The notes below the pieces were generated by a model. The model did no database searches. It had not been told where the DNA came from and saw only the letters and a list, made by a program, of their open reading frames with translations. A stretch of DNA of 6,294 nucleotides from Vulcanimicrobiota bacterium (lineage in GTDB: Bacteria > Vulcanimicrobiota > Vulcanimicrobiia > Vulcanimicrobiales > Vulcanimicrobiaceae): NCBI GenBank assembly GCA_030040695.1, contig JASHTE010000281.1, positions 1 through 6,294 on the forward strand. The letters run 5' to 3'. Below are positions 1 to 6,294 of this stretch, piece by piece; the first letter of the stretch is position 1, and each line of letters opens with the position of its first letter. The translations under genes were made by a program, and so were the position numbers.

Positions 1-163
1 CCTCGAGGCAACGATGACGAACCTCAACGACGCGACGAACGAGGGCTTCAGACACCGGCGCTTTCCCCTCGCGGCCGTGCAGTTCCATCCCGAGGCATCA
101 CCGGGGCCCGCGGATGCGCGGCGCATCTTCGAGCGTTGGTTGCGCGATGCGGGAATTCTGTAG
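1..163 (+). CDS. carA: Carbamoyl-phosphate synthetase small (glutaminase) subunit, C-terminal end only
   Basis: This is the last 53 codons of CarA; the first full codon is at 2, the stop is TAG at 161-163, and the 5' part lies left of the window. CarA hydrolyses glutamine and passes ammonia through a tunnel to CarB. The fragment covers the end of the class I glutamine amidotransferase domain. The segment VQFHPEASPGP (fragment residues 26-36) contains the His (29) and Glu (31) that complete the Cys-His-Glu catalytic triad, and the SPGP tail is typical of CarA rather than other amidotransferases. It ends in an amphipathic helix (RIFERWLRD), as the family does. Upstream of the HPE motif the usual THxNLNDGT stretch reads TMTNLNDAT, so the conserved His and Gly are replaced; neither is catalytic. 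The next gene starts inside its last codons in another frame, and carB follows four genes later. The identification is firm, but the catalytic Cys is not visible. Confidence 0.95.
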   Translation, partial: LEATMTNLNDATNEGFRHRRFPLAAVQFHPEASPGPADARRIFERWLRDAGIL

Positions 164-980
164 AGCGGCCGCCGTCCTTGCGCTCGCGGGCGCTACGCTG
201 GCGCCGGCAGTGGCACAGAGCCTCCAGCGAGTTACCGTACGGGCCTTCACGCTCTCTGCCGACACGCTGCATCCACGCGCCGGCGCCTCTTTCCATCTCG
301 TCGTATCGCTGCGGCTCAGCGAGCGTCTCGCCGACGTCCGCAATTTGCAGCTACCCTTCTTGGGGAGCTTGCAAGTGCTCGGCGATACGCGCACGATAAA
401 CGCTTCGACACTCGGGACGCTCTATCGCGAGGTCGTCACCGTCTCCGGTCCGAGCGGCGCGATCACGATTCCGCCGGCGACGTTTGATGCGGTCGACGCG
501 CTGGATGGAAAGGCGAAGGAGTACGCGACGAATCCGCTCGGATTGCGCATTCAGGCGACGGCATCGCCGCATTCTCTCATGGTACTCGCGCGTGTTCTCG
601 TCGTCGGCGGAGCCGCGATGGCCTCTCTCGGACTCTTCTTGATTTGGAGAGCTTCGCGCCCGCGGCGTACGCAGGAGCCGGAGTCCTCGCCGGAGCCGCA
701 GCCGATGCCGTCGGCCGAAGAGCTCCTTCGCGAGGCGCGAGAGACGCTCGCCACCGATCCTACGCGCCTGGGCGCACTGCGGGCGCGCAACGCCGTGCGA
801 CGGATGGTCGGCGCTCGCGACGGCGAAACGCTCGCCGACGTGATCGACCGCGCTGCGCAGCTCGACCGAAGGCTTCTTTCCGTGCTTCCCGCGCTCGAAC
901 GCGCGGCATTCACTGATGAAGAGGATCTCCCGGCGGCGATTTCCGACGCGCGCGAGTCCCTCAACGAGGCAGTGGCATGA
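147..980 (+). CDS. Short BatD-like membrane protein
   Basis: The 277-residue product begins with a signal peptide: MREFCR, a hydrophobic Ala/Leu core (7-20) and an A-V-A site (21-23) suggesting cleavage before Gln24. Residues 25-140 look like a beta-sandwich. GAITIPPATFDAVDALDGKA (104-123) followed by ATNPLGLRI matches the BatD pattern of an 'xxIPP' strand, an acidic turn and a final strand. One transmembrane helix spans about 146-167. It is followed by basic residues (RASRPRR), a Pro/Glu-rich linker (177-188) and a helical, charged cytosolic tail (189-277). Classical BatD proteins are longer with several such domains, so this is a minimal form. The ATG at 147 is preferred over the in-frame ATG at 114 because only the former puts the signal peptide at the N-terminus. 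No Shine-Dalgarno is evident, and the 17-bp overlap with carA suggests translational coupling. In family terms BatD is a membrane partner of MoxR/vWA proteins; the exact role here is inferred from its neighbours. Confidence 0.75.
   Translation: MREFCRAAAVLALAGATLAPAVAQSLQRVTVRAFTLSADTLHPRAGASFHLVVSLRLSERLADVRNLQLPFLGSLQVLGDTRTINASTLGTLYREVVTVSGPSGAITIPPATFDAVDALDGKAKEYATNPLGLRIQATASPHSLMVLARVLVVGGAAMASLGLFLIWRASRPRRTQEPESSPEPQPMPSAEELLREARETLATDPTRLGALRARNAVRRMVGARDGETLADVIDRAAQLDRRLLSVLPALERAAFTDEEDLPAAISDARESLNEAVA
966..969 (+). promoter_or_regulatory. Ribosome binding site for the MoxR gene
   Basis: GAGG lies seven bases before the ATG at 977, inside the last codons of the BatD-like gene. 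It is the best-placed Shine-Dalgarno core among the five starts visible here. The other starts lack a clear one and probably depend on coupling to the upstream stop codon. Confidence 0.55.
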
Positions 981-1903
981 ACGAAAAGCGACCGCGCGAC
1001 GTGGTCGCCGCCCTCCACGAAACGATCGTCGGACAGCGCGCCGTCGTCGAGGCGCTTCTGCTGGGTCTGATCGGCGGGGGGCACGTCTTGCTCGAAGGGC
1101 CGCCTGGGCTTGCGAAGACGCTCGCTTGCCGCGCGCTCGCAGCCGCGCTCGAAGGGGAGTTTCGGCGCGTGCAGTTCACGCCCGATCTGCTTCCGAGCGA
1201 CATCGTCGGCACGCGCGTCTTCGATCAACGGGAGATGCGCTTCACGACGATGCTGGGTCCCATTGTCGCGAATGTCGTGCTCGCCGACGAGATCAACCGT
1301 GCACCGGCGAAGGTGCAATCGGCGCTGCTCGAGGCGATGCAAGAGCGCCAAGTCACGATCGGACCGCAGAGCTTCCCATTACCCGATCCGTTCATCGTAA
1401 TGGCGACGATGAATCCATTCGACACCGACGGCACCTACCAGCTGCCGCTCGCGCAGATGGACCGGTTCCTGTTACGCGTCGCCGTGGGTTATCCGGATCG
1501 GAGAGAGGAGCTTGGGATCCTCGAGCGCTTCGCCGTTGCCGAGACGGAACTCGTGCGAGCCGTGGCGTCGATGCCCGACGTCCTTGCATGGCGCGCACAG
1601 GCGCACGCGGTTCACCTGGAAGAGCGCCTCAAGCGCTACATCGTGGAGCTCGTCGCCGTGACTCGCGAGCCGCATGACTTCGTCGAGCACGGCGCCTCAC
1701 CGCGAGCAACGCTTGCGATCGCGAACTTGGCGCGCGCAAAGGCGCTGCTCGCCGAGCGCGAGTACGCGATTCCCGACGATGTGCGCGCGGTCGCACCGCT
1801 CGCGCTTCGCCACCGTATAGACTTTAGCTATCGCATTGCAGCGGAGGGTATTTCGGCGGATCGCGTCCTCGAGTCGTTGATCTCCTCAGTGCCGCCGCCG
1901 TGA
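977..1903 (+). CDS. MoxR-family AAA+ ATPase
   Basis: This 308-residue cytosolic ATPase has the full MoxR layout: Walker A GPPGLAKT (41-48), the QFTPDLLPSDIVGT segment (66-79), Walker B VLADEINR (101-108), the helix AKVQSALLEAMQERQVTI (111-128), a sensor 1 region ATMNP (143-147), the arginine-finger area LAQMDRF (158-164) and a C-terminal lid with the signature GASPRA (239-244), whose Arg243 is the likely sensor 2. Length is normal for the MoxR-proper type. Sensor 1 is usually ATQNP; here Met replaces Gln while the Asn is kept. The ATG at 977 overlaps the previous stop (ATGA) and has a GAGG ribosome site at 966-969, the clearest one in this operon. MoxR ATPases work with vWA proteins as chaperone-like machines that mature or load metal into client complexes. 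Here a DUF58 protein, a BatA-like vWA protein and a BatD-like protein are all adjacent. The family is certain; the client is unknown. Confidence 0.97.
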   Translation: MNEKRPRDVVAALHETIVGQRAVVEALLLGLIGGGHVLLEGPPGLAKTLACRALAAALEGEFRRVQFTPDLLPSDIVGTRVFDQREMRFTTMLGPIVANVVLADEINRAPAKVQSALLEAMQERQVTIGPQSFPLPDPFIVMATMNPFDTDGTYQLPLAQMDRFLLRVAVGYPDRREELGILERFAVAETELVRAVASMPDVLAWRAQAHAVHLEERLKRYIVELVAVTREPHDFVEHGASPRATLAIANLARAKALLAEREYAIPDDVRAVAPLALRHRIDFSYRIAAEGISADRVLESLISSVPPP

Positions 1904-2739
1904 TCGCTCGAGCCTCACCCGCGCAGTCGATCCGGCAGGCGCTCTTGAGCGGGAAGCGGCGCCCGCGTATGCCCGGCGGCTCCCCGACGAGCCGCCGCGG
2001 CGACGGTTATGAGTTCGTCGAGTTGCGTGGATACGTTCCGGGCGACGATGTGCGGAGAATCGACTGGGCCGCAACCGCCCGCTCGGGCGAGTTGCAGACG
2101 CGTATCGTACTCGAGGATGTTGGGCTGACGCTTGCGGGCATTCTCGATGACTCGCCCTCGATGCAGGTCGGGCGGCGTCGGCCGCTGCTCGGTGCCGCAC
2201 GCGAAGCACTTCGCCTCTGGTACGAGGTCGCCGAGCCCGAAGACCGCTGCGTACGTGTCATCGGGAAGGCCCTTGCGCCGACGAGCGGCCTGCGAGGCGC
2301 TCCATCAGCCGCGGCTGCCCTCGGTGCGGGCGGGAGCTTCGAGTTGCAGCAGAGCTTGGAAACAGCGCGCTCGGCGCTACGCGCCGGGACGGCACTGCTC
2401 GCGATCGGCGATTGGTTCGACCTTCGCGACGATGCCGACGAATTGTTGTACGTCCTCGCGCGCCGGTACGACTGCACGGCGCTGCTCGCGCGCGATCCCT
2501 GGTTCGATGGTTTCGCGCTCTCAGGCATCGTGCGAATGCGCGGCGCAGAGGGCGGAACGTTACGTGCCTACGTGGGGAAGCAAGAGCAGGCGCGCTACGA
2601 ACAGGCCGTCCGCCGGCGCGAGGCGCAGCTGCTGAGACGCTTCGCGCTCGCCGGCTGGCGCACGGGCGTGCTCGAAGAGAGCCGCGGCGCGGCATCGCTC
2701 GCGGCAGCGTTCGGCGTTCGTCTCGCGAAGGCTGGATGA
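1900..2739 (+). CDS. DUF58 protein with vWA-like fold, MoxR partner
   Basis: This 279-residue protein has no signal peptide or membrane helix and is probably cytosolic. The DUF58 signature spans residues 34-65: GDGYEFVELRGYVPGDDVRRIDW then AATARSGELQ. It is followed by a vWA-like core in which LDDSPSM (82-88) gives an intact metal-site pattern D83-x-S85-x-S87. A later strand, ALLAIGDWFDL (165-175), carries Asp171 where vWA folds place their second metal-site acid. The C-terminal third (about 220-279) is helical and charged, with a run of Arg and Glu around 231-247. The GTG start at 1900 overlaps the MoxR stop (GTGA), so coupling is likely; the next in-frame Met is residue 24, just before the signature, so the start could be later. 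DUF58 genes lie directly after moxR in many bacteria and their products are regarded as partners or adaptors of the ATPase. The length is on the short side because many DUF58 proteins carry extra N-terminal membrane helices, absent here. Confidence 0.92.
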   Translation: MIARASPAQSIRQALLSGKRRPRMPGGSPTSRRGDGYEFVELRGYVPGDDVRRIDWAATARSGELQTRIVLEDVGLTLAGILDDSPSMQVGRRRPLLGAAREALRLWYEVAEPEDRCVRVIGKALAPTSGLRGAPSAAAALGAGGSFELQQSLETARSALRAGTALLAIGDWFDLRDDADELLYVLARRYDCTALLARDPWFDGFALSGIVRMRGAEGGTLRAYVGKQEQARYEQAVRRREAQLLRRFALAGWRTGVLEESRGAASLAAAFGVRLAKAG

Positions 2740-2743
2740 GCCA

Positions 2744-3664
2744 ATGACGCTCCTCCACCCGCTGCGCTTCGCGCTTGCGCTGCTCATCGCCGCTGCGCTC
2801 GTGTTTCTTTACACGACGCTTCTACGCCGGAAGACCGCGCACGATCTCGCGTATTCGTCGATCGCCTTCTTTGCCGCGGCCGTGCAACCTCGGCGCTGGA
2901 TTCCGCAGCTCCTCGACGCAGGTTGGATGCTCGCGCTGCTGGCACTCGCCTTTGCGCTCGGAGGCGTGCGGTTGACGGCGCCGATGCCGGTCCGTGACGG
3001 CGCGGTGTTCATCTGCATCGATACATCGGGATCGATGGCGACGACCGACGTCTCGCCCACGCGAGCAGCCGCCGCCCTCAACGCAGCGCGCGCTTTTATC
3101 GAAGAATCGGCACCGGGGACGCGGATCGGGCTCATCAGCTTCTCCGCCGGCGCCTCGATGATCCAACCGCTCTCCTCGGATCACGCCCTCGTCGAGGCCG
3201 CGCTCGGGCAGATCCCGCCGCCGAATGGTGCGACGGCTATCGGCGACGCACTGCGCCTGGCCGCGAGCGCGCTTCCGGAGAGCGGGCATCGACTTATCGT
3301 ACTCGTCACCGACGGCGTGAACAACACCGGTGTGGATCCGCTCGAGGTCGCGGAGTGGCTGGGCACGCAGCACATTCCCGTCTACACGATCGGCATCGGC
3401 ACACCCAATGGCGGCTACATTCCCGGGAGTGAAGACGAGGCGACGATTGACGAAGGCGCCCTACGCGAATACGCACAAGTCAGCGGCGGTGCCTATGCGC
3501 GCGCCGAGGACGCCACACAGCTTCACGACGCGCTCGCGCGTCTTGGCCGTGTCACGAGCTTCGCGAAGCAGCGCGTCGACGCAACCGAAGGCTTTACGGT
3601 CGCGGGCGTCGCGCTACTCGTCGTAACCTTTCTCACGGGACTCGGCTTGGGAAGATTCGGCTAG
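2744..3664 (+). CDS. BatA-like membrane-anchored vWA domain protein
   Basis: This is a 306-residue membrane protein with BatA architecture. Helices at about 7-24 and 56-75 flank a short basic loop (LLRRK...QPRRW). A vWA domain occupies about 84-270 and a last helix 284-303 ends in GRFG. The positive-inside rule puts the loop in the cytosol and the vWA domain outside. The metal-ion-dependent adhesion site looks complete: DTSGSM (93-98) gives D93, S95 and S97, GATAIGDAL supplies Thr163, and VTDG supplies Asp190. YTIGIGTP (214-221) and the downstream TIDEGALREYAQVSGGAY stretch (234-251) are typical of BatA/BatB. The ATG at 2744 lies 4 bp after the DUF58 stop; GAAGG at 2727-2731 is a distant, weak ribosome site. 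It is the only membrane vWA protein here; no BatB or tetratricopeptide BatC/BatE follows. In the family such proteins bind client or partner proteins via the metal site and work with MoxR. The client is not indicated. Confidence 0.93.
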   Translation: MTLLHPLRFALALLIAAALVFLYTTLLRRKTAHDLAYSSIAFFAAAVQPRRWIPQLLDAGWMLALLALAFALGGVRLTAPMPVRDGAVFICIDTSGSMATTDVSPTRAAAALNAARAFIEESAPGTRIGLISFSAGASMIQPLSSDHALVEAALGQIPPPNGATAIGDALRLAASALPESGHRLIVLVTDGVNNTGVDPLEVAEWLGTQHIPVYTIGIGTPNGGYIPGSEDEATIDEGALREYAQVSGGAYARAEDATQLHDALARLGRVTSFAKQRVDATEGFTVAGVALLVVTFLTGLGLGRFG

Positions 3665-3666
3665 GA

Positions 3667-6294
3667 ATGCAGAGCGTTCTCGTCATCGGCTCGGGGCCGA
3701 TCGTCATCGGTCAGGCTGCAGAGTTCGACTACGCCGGCGTGCAAGCGTGTCGCGCACTACGCGAACAAGGTCGGCGCGTCGTGCTCGTCAACTCGAACCC
3801 CGCCACGATCATGACCGATCCCGAGATCGCCGACGCAGTCTACCTCGAGCCGCTCACGCTCGACTCTCTTACTGAGGTCATCGCGCGCGAGCGGCCGGAT
3901 GCGCTTCTACCGACTCTCGGCGGGCAGACCGGGTTGAATCTGGCCGTCGAGCTCCACGAAGCGGGGGCGCTCGAGCGCTACGCCGTGCGCCTGCTGGGAA
4001 CACCCGTCGATTCGATTCGACTCGCCGAAGACCGCGAGCGGTTCAAGGCCAAGATGATCGAGATCGGTGAGCCGGTTGCCGAGAGTTGCGTGGTGACGGA
4101 GGTCGAGCAAGGCGTCGCCTTTGCGCGTGATACCGGTTACCCGCTCGTCATTCGTCCGGCGTACACGCTGGCGGGAACGGGAGGCGGCCTCGCCTACGAC
4201 GAGGAGCAGCTACGCGAGACGCTGCGCGCGGGTCTCGCCGCAAGCCTGATCGGCCAGGTGCTCCTCGAGACCTCACTGCTCGGGTGGAAAGAGATCGAGT
4301 ACGAGATCCTACGCGATCGAGCCGACAACTGCATCGTCGTCTGCAACATGGAGAATCTCGATCCGGTCGGCGTTCACACCGGCGACTCGATCGTCATCGC
4401 ACCCTCGCAGACGCTCTCGGACGTCGAGTATCACATGCTACGCTCCGCGAGCCTGAACGTCATCCGCGCACTCGGTGTCGAAGGCGGATGCAACATCCAG
4501 TTCGCGCTTCACCCGGATCGCAGCGAGTACGCAATCATCGAGGTGAATCCCCGCCTCTCGCGCAGCTCGGCGCTCGCCTCGAAGGCGACGGGCTATCCGA
4601 TTGCCAAGATCGCGACGCGCATCGCGCTTGGGCAGCGTCTCGACGAAATCGAGAACCCCGTCACCGGCGTCACGAAAGCCGCCTACGAACCGACGCTCGA
4701 TTACGTCGTCGTGAAGATTCCACGCTGGCCGTTCGACAAGTTCCCACTTGCAGACACACGGCTCGGGACGCAGATGAAATCGACCGGCGAGGCGATGGGG
4801 ATAGGTCGCACTTTCCGCTCCGCCCTCGTGAAAGCCGTGCGCGGGCTCGACCTGGGATACGAGTCGTTGCACGATGTGCGCCTCGGCGAGTGGAGCTCCG
4901 CCGAGCTCGAGCGCGTGGTAGGAGAGGCGACGCACGAGCGGCTCTTCGCGGTCTGTGAGCTGTTGCGCCGAGCGGAAGAAGCAGGGGGCGTCGAGCGCGC
5001 GATCGAGCGGATCCACGCGAGCAGCTCCATCGACCGGTTCTGGCTCTACGAGATCGCCGAGATGTTGCACGAGAAAGAAGAGGCACGCGATCCCGGCGAT
5101 GCCGCCTTTCGCATGGTCGACACCGCCGCCGGCGAGTTTCCTGCGAAGTCTCCCTACTACTACCTGTCGTGGGGAGAGGCCGACGAGCTGCGCGATCGTA
5201 TGAACGGTTCACAGGGTGAGGCGGTAGTCGTCGTCGGGAGCGGACCGATTCGCATCGGGCAAGGGATCGAGTTCGATTATAGCTGCGTGCACGCTGCCTG
5301 GGCGCTCCGTGACGCCGGGCGCAGGGCGGTCGTCGTCAACAATAACCCAGAAACGGTTTCGACGGATTTTGACATCTCAGACGCGCTCGTCTTTGAGCCG
5401 CCCGGCGCCGATGAGGTGGAGGCTGCCTATCGCGCGACTCACGCTTCGGGTGTAATGCTCGGCTTCGGCGGTCAAACTGCGATCAATCTTGCGGCTGAGC
5501 TCTCGAGGCGCGGCGTTCGCATCGCCGGCAGCGACCGGCGAGCACTCGACATGGCGGAGGACCGCGAGCAGTTCGATGCGGCGCTCGCGCGTCTCGGTGT
5601 CGCGCGTCCGCAGGGACGGGCGGCGCGAAGCTTTCGCGAGGCGCGTGCAATCGCGCGCGAGTTGGGCTTTCCCGTACTCGTCCGACCCTCGTTTGTGCTC
5701 GGCGGTCGTGCGATGGAGATCGTGCAGAACGAGGCGCAGCTCGCCTCGTACGCCGAGTCCGCGCCACCGATTCGTCCGGAGGCGCCGCTGCTCGTCGATC
5801 GCTACGTCGCCGGTCTCGAACTCGAAGTCGACGCCGTCTTCGACGGCAGCGACGCGCTCATTCCGGGTATCTTCGAGCACGTCGAGCGCGCGGGCATTCA
5901 CTCAGGTGACTCGATCGCCGTCTATCCCCCCCAGCGCCTCGACGCCGAGCAACAGCGGAGAGTCGTCGAGGTAACCACCGCGATCGCGCGCGAGCTGCGC
6001 ATCGCGGGGCTCATCAACATTCAATTCGTCATGCAAAATGGCGAGCTCTTCATCATCGAGGCGAATCCGAGGGCGAGCCGGACCGTTCCGATCATTCAGA
6101 AAGCAACCGGTATCAACATCGTCGCGGCGGCGACGCGCGTCGCGCTCGGCGAGCGGCTGCGTGAGATGGAGTACGGCACGGGGCTCGCGCCGGAACCCCC
6201 GTACGTGGTCGTGAAGATCCCGGTGTTCTCGTTCTCCAAGATGCGCGGGGTCGAGACAGCGCTCGGCCCGGAGATGAAGTCGACCGGCGAGGTG
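3667..6294 (+). CDS. carB: Carbamoyl-phosphate synthetase large subunit, N-terminal 876 residues (3' truncated by window)
   Basis: CarB makes carbamoyl phosphate from bicarbonate, CarA-derived ammonia and two ATP. The frame is open to the right edge. The first half (1-395) has VLVIGSGPIVIGQ (4-16), NSNPATIMTD (42-51), AEDRERF (120-126), RPAYTLAGTGGG (163-174), GWKE (206-209), VHTGDS (236-241), IEVNPRLSRSSALASKATGYP (291-311) and MKSTGE (370-375). The second half repeats it: VVVGSGPIRIGQG (521-533), NNNPETVSTD (558-567), RPSFVLGGRAM (673-683), IHSGDS (744-749), IEANPRASRT (797-806) and MKSTGE (870-875). Both ATP-grasp sites therefore look functional. The linking oligomerization domain (about 396-518) seems roughly 30-40 residues shorter than in E. 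coli, mostly between 468 and 485. The last approximately 150 residues, including the allosteric MGS-like domain, are outside the window. The ATG at 3667, 2 bp after the previous stop, gives an N-terminus about six residues shorter than E. coli; no better upstream start is in frame. Confidence 0.98.
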   Translation, partial: MQSVLVIGSGPIVIGQAAEFDYAGVQACRALREQGRRVVLVNSNPATIMTDPEIADAVYLEPLTLDSLTEVIARERPDALLPTLGGQTGLNLAVELHEAGALERYAVRLLGTPVDSIRLAEDRERFKAKMIEIGEPVAESCVVTEVEQGVAFARDTGYPLVIRPAYTLAGTGGGLAYDEEQLRETLRAGLAASLIGQVLLETSLLGWKEIEYEILRDRADNCIVVCNMENLDPVGVHTGDSIVIAPSQTLSDVEYHMLRSASLNVIRALGVEGGCNIQFALHPDRSEYAIIEVNPRLSRSSALASKATGYPIAKIATRIALGQRLDEIENPVTGVTKAAYEPTLDYVVVKIPRWPFDKFPLADTRLGTQMKSTGEAMGIGRTFRSALVKAVRGLDLGYESLHDVRLGEWSSAELERVVGEATHERLFAVCELLRRAEEAGGVERAIERIHASSSIDRFWLYEIAEMLHEKEEARDPGDAAFRMVDTAAGEFPAKSPYYYLSWGEADELRDRMNGSQGEAVVVVGSGPIRIGQGIEFDYSCVHAAWALRDAGRRAVVVNNNPETVSTDFDISDALVFEPPGADEVEAAYRATHASGVMLGFGGQTAINLAAELSRRGVRIAGSDRRALDMAEDREQFDAALARLGVARPQGRAARSFREARAIARELGFPVLVRPSFVLGGRAMEIVQNEAQLASYAESAPPIRPEAPLLVDRYVAGLELEVDAVFDGSDALIPGIFEHVERAGIHSGDSIAVYPPQRLDAEQQRRVVEVTTAIARELRIAGLINIQFVMQNGELFIIEANPRASRTVPIIQKATGINIVAAATRVALGERLREMEYGTGLAPEPPYVVVKIPVFSFSKMRGVETALGPEMKSTGEV

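Noticed and set aside
114..146. Upstream ATG at 114 as start of the BatD-like gene
   Set aside because: It would put 11 polar residues before the signal peptide and enlarge the carA overlap to 50 bp; the ATG at 147 gives a normal signal peptide.
551..1351. Long open frame of 266 codons on the minus strand
   Set aside because: It lies opposite the BatD-like and MoxR genes, is rich in Arg and Ser with no recognisable domain, and is explained by G/C-rich third positions of the real genes.
3661..3670. Possible promoter, attenuator or terminator at the BatA-like/carB junction
   Set aside because: Only two bases separate the genes and no hairpin or promoter-like pair of boxes stands out in the flanking coding sequence.
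4284..5070. Long alternative frames inside carB (plus strand 4284-4958, minus strand 4438-5070)
   Set aside because: The carB frame here encodes strongly conserved CarB motifs. The alternatives are Arg-rich or lack domains and are shadows of a GC-rich gene.
5926..5932. Run of seven C bases in carB, a possible slippage or frameshift site
   Set aside because: The frame is unbroken on both sides: it reads Y-P-P-Q between the HSGDS and IEANPR motifs, so no frameshift is seen.
4774..6294. Near-identical 21-base stretches at 4774 and 6274, exactly 500 codons apart
   Set aside because: Both encode the conserved MKSTGE motif. They reflect the ancient internal duplication of CarB, not a mobile or recombining repeat.

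Overview
The window is a GC-rich bacterial chromosomal segment with strong G/C preference at third codon positions. It carries six genes, all on the + strand, packed with almost no intergenic DNA. The two end genes run off the window: the last 53 codons of carA and the first 876 codons of carB, the small and large subunits of carbamoyl-phosphate synthetase. Lineage cannot be read securely from this sequence. The codon style would fit one of the GC-rich, poorly cultured phyla such as Eremiobacterota/Vulcanimicrobiota, but that is only an impression.

Layout: carA (3' end, to 163) overlaps by 17 bp a gene for a short BatD-like membrane protein (147-980). Then come a MoxR-family AAA+ ATPase (977-1903, 4-bp ATGA overlap), a DUF58 protein with a von Willebrand A fold (1900-2739, 4-bp GTGA overlap), a BatA-like membrane vWA protein (2744-3664, 4-bp gap) and carB (3667 to the right edge, 2-bp gap). 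No intergenic stretch can hold a promoter or terminator, so the genes look like one translationally coupled operon whose promoter lies upstream of the window.

How the genes may work together: CarA and CarB make carbamoyl phosphate from glutamine, bicarbonate and ATP for pyrimidine and arginine synthesis. The four middle genes form a compact MoxR/vWA (Bat-type) module. Sequence topology puts MoxR and DUF58 in the cytosol. It puts the BatD-like beta domain and the BatA-like vWA domain outside the membrane, each tethered by membrane helices. MoxR/vWA systems are thought to act as chaperone-like or metal-insertion machines, but the client here is unknown.

The main points of interest are a complete small MoxR/vWA module inserted between carA and carB, a CarB whose central oligomerization domain appears roughly 30-40 residues shorter than in E. 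coli, and a minimal one-domain BatD-like protein. The rest is ordinary conserved gene sequence. There is no RNA gene, mobile element, CRISPR array or large non-coding region.
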